From the NCBI GenBank assembly GCA_021771815.1, contig JAETOE010000013.1, positions 19,475 to 83,474 of the forward strand: DNA of 64,000 bases, given 5' to 3'. A program made the position numbers and the translations under genes. Shown here one piece after another: positions 44,351 through 51,627 of the stretch. Source of the stretch: Roseburia hominis. GTDB lineage: Bacteria; Bacillota; Clostridia; Lachnospirales; Lachnospiraceae. The notes beneath the pieces are model-generated. The model was not told where the DNA came from and ran no database searches. It worked only from the letters and a program-made list of their open reading frames with translations. Each line of letters begins with the position of its first letter. Within the stretch, counting starts at the first letter, position 1.

Positions 44351-44400
44351 CCACATAATCTTGTGAAATGCATTGACAAAAACACAAGATATGGTATGCT
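44351..44400 (+). promoter_or_regulatory. NrdR-box pair and promoter of nrdDG
   Basis: Two 16-bp sites, CCACATAATCTTGTGA (44351-44366) and ACACAAGATATGGTAT (44382-44397), each match about 12 of 16 positions of the NrdR-box consensus as I recall it. Their starts are 31 bp apart, three helical turns, as in known NrdR targets. The promoter TTGACA (44373-44378), 16-bp spacer, extended -10 TGGTATGCT ends at 44400; the second box covers its spacer and -10. Repression by NrdR-dATP is inferred. Confidence 0.75.
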
Positions 44401-44459
44401 ATAGAAGCAAGTAATGAGAGACATCCATTGCGAACAGAGATGAGAAGGGATTATTAATT

Positions 44460-46652
44460 ATGAAGATTATTAAGAGAAGCGGCAGTGAGGATGTGTTTGA
44501 TCTCGAGAAGATCGAGGCGGCAATCCGCAAGGCGAATGACAGTGTTATTGATTATGAAAAGCTGAGTGATGAGAAGATTCAGACGATTCTTGCGAATGTG
44601 GAGAAGGCATGCGAGAATATGAAGCGCTCTCCGAGTGTGGAGGAGATTCAGGATATGGTTGAGAATCAGATCATGAGCCAGCGCGCCTTCAACGTCGCAC
44701 GTAATTATATTACCTATCGCTATAAGAGAGAACTGGTGCGCAAGTCCAATTCCACGGACGAGCAGATCTTAAGCCTTTTAGAGTGCAACAACGAGGAGGT
44801 AAAGCAGGAGAATTCCAACAAGAACCCGACGGTCAACAGCGTACAGCGCGATTATATGGCGGGCGAGGTCAGCAAGGATATCACCAGAAGATTTCTGCTT
44901 CCGCCGGATATTGTAGAGGCGCATGAGAAGGGAATGATCCACTTTCATGACGCGGATTATTTTGCGCAGCATATGCACAACTGCTGTCTGGTCAATTTAG
45001 AGGATATGCTCCAGAACGGAACGGTCATCAGCGAGACGATGATCGATACGCCAAAGAGTTTTTCTACCGCCTGCAATATCGCGACGCAGGCGATTGCGCA
45101 GATCGCAAGTTCACAGTACGGCGGACAGAGCATTTCCCTATCGCATCTTGCACCGTTCGTGCAGGTGAGCCGGGAGAAGTTCCGCAAGCAGGTTCGCATG
45201 GAACTTGAGAGCGCGGGCATTGCGGCGGATGAGGAGAAGGTCAATCAGATGGCGGAAATGCGCGTGAAGGAAGAGATTAACCGGGGCGTGCAGATGATCC
45301 AGTATCAGGTCATCACACTGATGACGACGAACGGACAGGCTCCGTTCATCACGGTATTTATGTATCTTGACGAGGTGCCGGAAGGACAGCTCCGCGACGA
45401 TCTGGCGGCAGTGATCGAGGAAATGCTTCACCAGAGAATCTTAGGCGTTAAGAATGAGCAGGGGGTTTATATCACGCCTGCGTTCCCGAAGCTTATTTAT
45501 GTGCTTGAGGAGGACAATATCAGAGAAGGCTCGAAATACTGGTATCTGACAAGGCTTGCGGCGGAGTGCACCGCAAAGCGCATGGTGCCGGACTATATTT
45601 CCGAGAAGATCATGAAGAAATTAAAGAGTAACGACTGCTATACCTGTATGGGATGCCGTTCCTTCCTCACGGTGGACAGGACGGAGAGCAATCTGGCGAA
45701 CGCGCTCAACTACAAGGAGGGCGGACACAAATATTACGGACGCTTCAATCAGGGTGTTGTGACGCTGAATCTGGTCGATGCGGCATGTTCCTCGGGCGGT
45801 GATGAGAAGAAGTTCTGGGAGATTATGGACGAGCGTCTTGAGATGTGCTACCGCGCGCTGATGATCCGCCATAACCGTCTGAAAGGCACGCCGTCCGACG
45901 TGGCGCCGATTCTCTGGCAGAATGGTGCGCTTGCACGTTTGAAGAAAGGTGAGACGATCGACAAGCTTTTGTATCACGGCTACTCGACAATTTCGCTCGG
46001 TTATGCGGGGCTTTGCGAGTGCACGAAATACATGAAGGGCGTTTCGCACACGGAGCCGGCAGGCACGGAGTTCGCACTTGCAGTTATGCGGTATCTGAAT
46101 GACGCCTGCGCAAGATGGAAGGCCGAGACGGATATTGATTTCAGCCTTTACGGTACGCCGCTTGAGTCCACGACCTACAAGTTCGCGAAATGCTTACAGA
46201 AGCGTTTCGGCGTGATCGCGGGAGTTACGGATAAGAATTATATTACGAACAGCTACCATGTGCATGTGACGGAGGAAATCAACGCATTTGACAAGCTGAA
46301 GTTTGAATCGCAGTTTCAGGAGTTGTCGCCGGGCGGTGCGATCAGTTATGTGGAAGTGCCGAATATGCAGAACAATCTGGATGCCGTACTCTCCGTGATG
46401 CAGTATATTTATGAGAATATCATGTATGCGGAGTTGAATACGAAGAGCGATTATTGTATGGAATGCGGTTATTCGGGAGAGATTAAGATTGTTGCGGACA
46501 AGGATGGAAAGCTCGTATGGGAGTGCCCGAACTGTGGAAACCGCGATCAGAATAAGATGAGCGTTGCAAGAAGGACCTGCGGTTATATCGGAACACAGTT
46601 CTGGAATCAGGGAAGAACGCAGGAAATCAAAGAACGCGTATTACATCTGTAA
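44460..46652 (+). CDS. nrdD: Anaerobic ribonucleoside-triphosphate reductase
   Basis: Oxygen-sensitive glycyl-radical enzyme that makes dNTPs, 730 aa. An N-terminal ATP-cone (KIIKRSGSEDVFDLEKIEAA to about residue 95) gives allosteric control. The barrel has the active-site cysteine regions CNIATQAIAQIASSQYGGQS and TCMGCRSFL. The C-terminus has a zinc site (CMECG ... CPNCG) and the glycyl-radical loop RRTCGYIGTQFW. AGAAGGGA precedes the ATG. Its activase nrdG lies 52 bp downstream beyond a small hairpin. Confidence 0.97.
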   Translation: MKIIKRSGSEDVFDLEKIEAAIRKANDSVIDYEKLSDEKIQTILANVEKACENMKRSPSVEEIQDMVENQIMSQRAFNVARNYITYRYKRELVRKSNSTDEQILSLLECNNEEVKQENSNKNPTVNSVQRDYMAGEVSKDITRRFLLPPDIVEAHEKGMIHFHDADYFAQHMHNCCLVNLEDMLQNGTVISETMIDTPKSFSTACNIATQAIAQIASSQYGGQSISLSHLAPFVQVSREKFRKQVRMELESAGIAADEEKVNQMAEMRVKEEINRGVQMIQYQVITLMTTNGQAPFITVFMYLDEVPEGQLRDDLAAVIEEMLHQRILGVKNEQGVYITPAFPKLIYVLEEDNIREGSKYWYLTRLAAECTAKRMVPDYISEKIMKKLKSNDCYTCMGCRSFLTVDRTESNLANALNYKEGGHKYYGRFNQGVVTLNLVDAACSSGGDEKKFWEIMDERLEMCYRALMIRHNRLKGTPSDVAPILWQNGALARLKKGETIDKLLYHGYSTISLGYAGLCECTKYMKGVSHTEPAGTEFALAVMRYLNDACARWKAETDIDFSLYGTPLESTTYKFAKCLQKRFGVIAGVTDKNYITNSYHVHVTEEINAFDKLKFESQFQELSPGGAISYVEVPNMQNNLDAVLSVMQYIYENIMYAELNTKSDYCMECGYSGEIKIVADKDGKLVWECPNCGNRDQNKMSVARRTCGYIGTQFWNQGRTQEIKERVLHL

Positions 46653-46657
46653 AATAT

Positions 46658-46689
46658 AAGGAACCTTCCGCTGTGGAGGTTCCTTTTTT
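46658..46689 (+). terminator. Attenuator-like hairpin between nrdD and nrdG
   Basis: AAGGAACCT (46658-46666) / AGGTTCCTT (46677-46685) with a 10-nt loop and T-run to 46689. If it works as a terminator, read-through would supply less nrdG than nrdD, in line with the small amount of activase needed. Confidence 0.75.
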
Positions 46690-46704
46690 AGAGAGGAAGG
46701 ATCA

Positions 46705-47223
46705 ATGAATTATTCGGGAATCAAATACTGCGATATTGCAAACGGCGTGGGTGTGCGGACAGTGTTGTTCGTCTCCGGCTGCCGGAATCACTGCAAGGAT
46801 TGTTTTCAGCCGGAAACATGGGCGTTCGAACATGGGAATCCGTTTACGAAAGAGGTGGAGGAAGAGCTGCTCGCCTCGCTTGCGCCGGACTATGTGAAAG
46901 GGATCACTCTGCTCGGAGGCGACCCGTTCGAACCGGAGAATCAGAAGGCGCTGCTTCCGTTCATGAGGCGCGTGTGGGCGGAGTACCCGACGAAAGACGT
47001 CTGGGCTTACACGGGCTATGTGCTGGACAAAGATCTGATCCCAGGGGGAAAATGTTATACGGAGGATACAAAGGAGCTATTGGAGGGAATCGACGTGCTG
47101 GTGGACGGACCGTTCGTTACAGAGCTTTATGATATCACCTTAAAATTCAAAGGCTCCAGGAACCAGCGTGTGATTGATTGTAAACATTATTGCAGCAGCG
47201 GAGAAATACGGGAAATCATGTAG
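46705..47223 (+). CDS. nrdG: Anaerobic ribonucleotide reductase activating protein
   Basis: Radical-SAM activase that generates the glycyl radical on NrdD. 172 aa. The iron-sulfur motif CxxxCxxC is seen as GCRNHCKDC near residue 25-33, with GGDPF and later strand residues (LVDGPF). AGAGGAAGGATC precedes the ATG. Located directly after nrdD. Confidence 0.95.
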   Translation: MNYSGIKYCDIANGVGVRTVLFVSGCRNHCKDCFQPETWAFEHGNPFTKEVEEELLASLAPDYVKGITLLGGDPFEPENQKALLPFMRRVWAEYPTKDVWAYTGYVLDKDLIPGGKCYTEDTKELLEGIDVLVDGPFVTELYDITLKFKGSRNQRVIDCKHYCSSGEIREIM

Positions 47224-47243
47224 TAAAAAGGCGGAGGATAGTT

Positions 47244-48299
47244 ATGGCAAGTCAACATATTGCGATTCCGGCGATCTTAAAAGTAGGAAAGGGAACGCTG
47301 GAGAAAATCGGAACTTATTTAAGTGAAAAAGGACTGAAAAACGTAGTTCTCTATTTTGGGGACGGATTGATCGATCTGTTCGGACTTACGGTGATGCGGG
47401 GGATGGAGAGCGCGGGCGTCGAGATTCTCGAATATCGGGAAATCAACACCACGAAAATAGATGAACTTGTGGAAATTGCGTTCGCGATCGACAATCGGGC
47501 GCAGGCAGTTATCGGACTTGGCGGCGGGAAAGTGATCGACGCGGCAAAATACGCGGCGTTTCTGCGCAAACTGCCGTTTATCAGTGTGCCGACCTCCGCG
47601 TCGAGCGACGGCTTTTCCAGCGCGAGCGCATCCCTTCTCGTGGAGGGAAAACGCACGTCGGTTCCCGCACGCCTTGCCTACGGGATCATTGTGGATACGG
47701 ACGTAATCAAGAGCGCGCCGGAAAAATTCATTTATTCCGGCATCGGGGATATGGTGTCGAAGATCACGTCGCTCTACGACTGGGCGTATGAGGATTCCCT
47801 TGGCTGTACGGTACAAAATGATTTCTCCGTGATGATCGCCAAGAAAGCGGTGAACAGCTTTGTGCGCACGCCGTTTGCGTCGATTAAGGACGATCTGTTT
47901 TTAAAGGAACTGATTGATTCCCTTGCAATGAGCGGGATCGCAAATGAGATCGCAGGGAGCAGCGCGCCGACCAGCGGAAGCGAGCATCTGATTTCCCATG
48001 CGCTGGATAAGCTGTCGGAGCATCCCGAGCTTCACGGTGTTCAGGTCGGCGTTGCGACGTACCTGATGAGCCGCGTGCAGGATCACCGGTGGAAACGGGT
48101 AAATACCGTATTTACGGAAACCGGGTTCTGGGATTATGTTAAGACTTTGAATCTGAAACGCGAAGAGTATCTCGCGGCGATCGATATGGCGCCGTCTATC
48201 AAACCGTACCGCCACACCTATCTGCACGAGGGGAAATACCGCGAACTGGCAAAACGCATTCTGACGGAAGATGAAATCTTAAGAGATGTTGTACGCTGA
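47244..48299 (+). CDS. egsA: sn-Glycerol-1-phosphate dehydrogenase (AraM/EgsA-like)
   Basis: Reduces dihydroxyacetone phosphate to sn-glycerol-1-phosphate with NAD(P)H. Fe-ADH_2 family, 351 aa. The nucleotide-binding GLGGGKVIDAAKY and the diagnostic SVPTSASSDGFSSASAS, plus the metal-site regions GDMVSKITSLYDW and SGSEHLISHALD, fit the group. The start at 47244 follows GGCGGAGGATA; the longer frame overlaps nrdG. It is the enantiomer enzyme used for archaeal lipids and for heptaprenylglyceryl phosphate in Bacillus. No prenyl transferase lies nearby, so the use is unknown. Confidence 0.85.
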   Translation: MASQHIAIPAILKVGKGTLEKIGTYLSEKGLKNVVLYFGDGLIDLFGLTVMRGMESAGVEILEYREINTTKIDELVEIAFAIDNRAQAVIGLGGGKVIDAAKYAAFLRKLPFISVPTSASSDGFSSASASLLVEGKRTSVPARLAYGIIVDTDVIKSAPEKFIYSGIGDMVSKITSLYDWAYEDSLGCTVQNDFSVMIAKKAVNSFVRTPFASIKDDLFLKELIDSLAMSGIANEIAGSSAPTSGSEHLISHALDKLSEHPELHGVQVGVATYLMSRVQDHRWKRVNTVFTETGFWDYVKTLNLKREEYLAAIDMAPSIKPYRHTYLHEGKYRELAKRILTEDEILRDVVR

Positions 48300-48318
48300 C
48301 GGGATACCGTGTGTGAAT

Positions 48319-48347
48319 TTTACATTTTTAAGGAAATGTGCTACACT
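48319..48347 (+). promoter_or_regulatory. Promoter upstream of the small membrane protein gene
   Basis: TTTACA (48319-48324), 17-bp spacer, TACACT (48342-48347), leaving a leader of about 95 nt to the ATG at 48449. Confidence 0.6.
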
Positions 48348-48448
48348 ATATTTGGATATGCATAAGGCAGATAAACGTATATTTACAGAGGGACGCTTAC
48401 ATGGGAAGGCGTTCCTTTGTGGGCGTTGTGTACAAGGGAGAATTAGAT

Positions 48449-48700
48449 ATGAAGATTACACGGAAGACATTGTTGGCGTTATTTTTCTATGTGCTTGGCG
48501 TTGTCGGCTGGTGTTATGTGGGAGGATGGATGATTCTCACAAGACCGGTGAAAGGGTTGATCATGGCGCATCTTTCGGGCAGTTTTTCAATTGGAAAGGT
48601 GTTTGTCGCGCTGATACAGACATTTATCTATTTGTCGCTGGCGGGCGGTGTATGGTGCGTCGGGTATATGCTGAGTGACCATTTTAGGGATGAGGAATAG
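48449..48700 (+). CDS. Small two-helix membrane protein, unknown function
   Basis: An 83-aa protein with hydrophobic segments at about 8-29 (TLLALFFYVLGVVGWCYVGG) and 52-75 (FVALIQTFIYLSLAGGVWCV), a short loop between and a charged tail HFRDEE. The ATG at 48449 follows AAGGGAG and is preferred to the upstream in-frame start at 48338, which lies almost on the promoter -10. I recognise no family. The FliB-like gene begins 26 bp downstream. Confidence 0.7.
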   Translation: MKITRKTLLALFFYVLGVVGWCYVGGWMILTRPVKGLIMAHLSGSFSIGKVFVALIQTFIYLSLAGGVWCVGYMLSDHFRDEE

Positions 48701-48726
48701 AGAATAATTGGAAGAGCATCATTTGG

Positions 48727-49968
48727 ATGAGGGATAGACACGTGATTTTTGGAGTTCCGTCATATTATAAAGAGTTTCACTGCATCGCGGACCGATGTCA
48801 GGATAGCTGCTGTATTGGCTGGGAGATTGATATTGATGACGATACCTTTGCGTACTACAAGAGCGTTAAGGGCACATTCGGCAGGCGGCTTTCGGAACAC
48901 ATGACAGGCGGGGAAGAGCACAGCTTTCATTTGACGGGAAATGGCTGGTGCCCGTTCTTAAATGACAGAAAGCTGTGCGACATTTGCATCGAACTTGGGG
49001 AGGAAGCACTAAGCGAGGTCTGTACGGAATATCCGCGTTTTACGATGGAATATGAAAATGTGCGGGAGAAGATCCTTAGCCTCTCGTGTGAGGAAGTCTG
49101 CCGCATCCTGTTTTCGTCGGAGGAGAAGACGACATGGGAGGAACGCGAATTGCGGGACTTCTGCGGGGAAGCGGATGACGGCGAACCGGACGAGGGCATG
49201 GTCGATGCGTCGTGGCTTCGGTCGGTGCGTGCGCGCGCGGTAGAAATTCTGCAGGAGCGTTCGAAGCCTGTTTTTGTCCGGGCAACGGAATACCTGCAAT
49301 ACTGTGAGAAGATGCAACAGGATTTACTACAGATGACGTGTGGATCGGGCGACAGAGCAGAGTCGGGTGCCAGAACAAAGACAGGTGCAGAGAGGAAGAC
49401 AGGCACTGAGGCTGCGGCGGTCTATGAACAAAAATGGCAACGGGACTGCGTGTGTCAGACGGCAGATGAGGCGTACGACGCGTTTCTTCTTCGGATGGAG
49501 AGATTTAAAGAGCTTGAAGTCTTAGATGCGGCGTGGGAGACCAAGAAGGAGCAGCTTTTACATACGTTTACGCGGGAGAATTATCTGGACGCAGTGAATG
49601 AGTTCTGTCAAAGCCGCGGCCCGTTTGAATATGAATACGAACATCTGCTTGTCTATTTTACCTACCGCTATTTTATGCGGGCGTATTATGACGGCCGGAT
49701 TCTTGCCAGGGCGCAGTTCGCGGCGGCGAGCGTACTTATGATCCGGGATATGGATGTGCTGCGCTATCTGCGGAACGGTCGTCGTTTTTCGTTAGACGAC
49801 AGGATCGCGACGGTGAAGCTTTATTCCAGAGAGGTCGAGCACTCGGAGGAAAATATCGGGCTTTTGGCGGAGGATTTCGATTTTGAGGAAGTCTTTTCGG
49901 CGGAGAACCTGTGCCGGGCGTTGTGTGGTCTGCAGGAGCAGAAGAGAGAGCCGGATAAAAAGCCATAG
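48727..49968 (+). CDS. FliB-like (flagellin lysine N-methylase family) protein
   Basis: A 413-aa protein with the cysteine pattern of FliB relatives: CIADRCQDSCCIGWEI near residues 19-34, CPFLNDRKLCDICIE, EVCTEYPRF and LSCEEVCRILF. These cysteines probably bind an iron-sulfur or zinc centre. Salmonella FliB methylates flagellin lysines, but no flagellar gene is in the window, and many Lachnospiraceae have such orphan homologues. The target here is unknown. Weak ribosome site (GGAAGAGC, 10 bp upstream), so the start is less certain. Arg/Lys/Thr/Gly-rich insert at about 205-230. Confidence 0.78.
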   Translation: MRDRHVIFGVPSYYKEFHCIADRCQDSCCIGWEIDIDDDTFAYYKSVKGTFGRRLSEHMTGGEEHSFHLTGNGWCPFLNDRKLCDICIELGEEALSEVCTEYPRFTMEYENVREKILSLSCEEVCRILFSSEEKTTWEERELRDFCGEADDGEPDEGMVDASWLRSVRARAVEILQERSKPVFVRATEYLQYCEKMQQDLLQMTCGSGDRAESGARTKTGAERKTGTEAAAVYEQKWQRDCVCQTADEAYDAFLLRMERFKELEVLDAAWETKKEQLLHTFTRENYLDAVNEFCQSRGPFEYEYEHLLVYFTYRYFMRAYYDGRILARAQFAAASVLMIRDMDVLRYLRNGRRFSLDDRIATVKLYSREVEHSEENIGLLAEDFDFEEVFSAENLCRALCGLQEQKREPDKKP

Positions 49969-50074
49969 ACATGAAGGAGCGGGAAAGTGAGCCGGAAGTA
50001 AGCAAGAAACATAGGATCGGAAGAACATATAATAAAAATCAGGAAAACAAGGTGGAAAACAAGGAGAATTGGCA

Positions 50075-50695
50075 GTGAAAGTTATCTTAGCAAACGGAAG
50101 CCCGAAGGAGAAGGGGTGCACGTACACGGCGCTTTGCGAGGTGGCAGGCGCGCTTGAGAAGAACGGGATCGAGACGGAGATCTTTTGGGTGGGTGCAAAA
50201 CCGATTGCGGGCTGTATCGGCTGCGGCGCCTGCTCAAAGAGCGGGAAATGTTTTGTGGATGACTGCGTGAATGTATTTGTGGAGAAGGCAAAGACGGCGG
50301 ACGGATTTGTGTTCGGTTCTCCGGTGCACTACGCGGCGGCATCCGGCGCGCTTACTTCTTTTCTGGACCGCGCGTTTTATGGAAAGGGAGCGGTATTTGC
50401 GGGAAAGCCGGGGGCTGCGGTCGTAAGCTGCAGACGCGGCGGCGCTTCGGCTGCATTTGACCAGTTGAACAAGTATTTTACGATCAATAATATGCCTGTA
50501 GTATCATCACAGTACTGGAATCAGGTGCACGGCAATACGCCGGAGGAAGTGAAAAAGGATGCGGAAGGGATGCAGACCATGCGCACGCTCGGAAACAACA
50601 TGGCGTGGCTGTTAAAATGTATTGAGGCGGGAGCCGCGGCGGGGATTACATTTCCGGAGCGTGAGCCGGCGGTCAGGACGAATTTCATACGTTAG
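50075..50695 (+). CDS. Iron-sulfur flavoprotein (NAD(P)H-dependent FMN reductase fold)
   Basis: Redox protein of 206 aa. Flavin loop is LANGSPKEKGCTYTAL, followed by the compact cluster motif CIGCGACSKSGKC (CxxCxxCx5C), which marks iron-sulfur flavoproteins with one 4Fe-4S centre plus FMN. Later flavin contact GSPVHYAAASGAL. The GTG at 50075 is 8 bp after AAGGAG and is preferred to the TTG at 50069. Probably a detoxifying or electron-transfer enzyme; partner unknown. Confidence 0.85.
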   Translation: MKVILANGSPKEKGCTYTALCEVAGALEKNGIETEIFWVGAKPIAGCIGCGACSKSGKCFVDDCVNVFVEKAKTADGFVFGSPVHYAAASGALTSFLDRAFYGKGAVFAGKPGAAVVSCRRGGASAAFDQLNKYFTINNMPVVSSQYWNQVHGNTPEEVKKDAEGMQTMRTLGNNMAWLLKCIEAGAAAGITFPEREPAVRTNFIR

Positions 50696-50826
50696 GAGCA
50701 GCAGGACCGTCTGATTGATTACAAAATTAATAAAGACTTAAAACACAGCGCCGCAAAACTAATGTAAGATAATAGATAATAGGAACTGTTTGTAGCGATT
50801 GAGCGGATAGGGGAACAAAAGAAGTT

Positions 50827-51579
50827 ATGCGGTACGAGGAAGAGGAGAGGTTACAGGAAGAGGAACGGCGTAGATATGAGGAGCGGAGACGTCAGAGGAG
50901 ACGGCATTTGAGACGTCAGAGGAGAATATGGATTGCGCTTGCCGTCAGCCTTCCGGTTCTGGCGGCGGTTCTGGTGTTTGGCATCGTGCACTGGGTCAGA
51001 GGGCGGTTGGAAAAAGAGCCGGTCATGGCATATGATGTGAAATATATAGCGGAAGCGCCCGACTTTCAGGTAGAACTTTTGGATTACAACGAATATTCCA
51101 GACCGGGGACGGCGCTTCCCATCGTGAATGGAATTGTAGTTCATTATACCGCGAATCCCGGAACGACGGCGGAGCAGAACCGCAATTATTTTAACGGACT
51201 TAAGGATTCGGGGGAGACGTATGCGAGCAGTCATTTCGTGATCGGGATGCAGGGGGAAATCGTGCAGTGTATTCCCTGCAACGAGATCGCGTATGCCTCG
51301 AATGAAAGAAATGAGGATACGATTTCCATTGAGTGCTGTATTCCCGACGACACGGGGAAATTTACGGAAGAAACATATCAGTCGCTTGTGGAGCTTACCA
51401 CATGGCTGATGGGACGGTACGATCTGGGAACGGACGACGTGATCCGCCACTATGATGTGACGGGAAAAGCGTGTCCGAAATATTATGTGGAGCACGAGTC
51501 GGAATGGCTCACATTTAAGGAAGATCTGCTTTCGTACATCGATACGTATGGTATTGCCAAAAATGAGGAAATACAGTAG
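50827..51579 (+). CDS. Membrane-anchored N-acetylmuramoyl-L-alanine amidase
   Basis: A 250-aa single-pass protein. The N-terminal 32 residues are an extreme Glu/Arg-rich cytoplasmic helix, followed by a membrane segment (IWIALAVSLPVLAAVLVFGI) and an outside Amidase_2 domain. Zinc ligands are likely His in GIVVHYTANPG and His plus nearby Asp/Cys in VIRHYDVTGKACP; IECC in the centre is unusual. It should cut MurNAc-L-Ala bonds in peptidoglycan. Only a weak AGGGGAAC site precedes the ATG. Lies 48 bp before the GGDEF-EAL gene. Confidence 0.85.
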   Translation: MRYEEEERLQEEERRRYEERRRQRRRHLRRQRRIWIALAVSLPVLAAVLVFGIVHWVRGRLEKEPVMAYDVKYIAEAPDFQVELLDYNEYSRPGTALPIVNGIVVHYTANPGTTAEQNRNYFNGLKDSGETYASSHFVIGMQGEIVQCIPCNEIAYASNERNEDTISIECCIPDDTGKFTEETYQSLVELTTWLMGRYDLGTDDVIRHYDVTGKACPKYYVEHESEWLTFKEDLLSYIDTYGIAKNEEIQ

Positions 51580-51627
51580 AATACCAGTATAAATAGTATG
51601 AGATGTTGCCGATGAGAGGAAAGCGAA

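Noticed and set aside
50036..50066. Short direct repeat GGAAAACAAGG before the iron-sulfur flavoprotein gene
   Set aside because: Two 11-bp purine-rich copies overlapping a ribosome site; likely chance or simple slippage.
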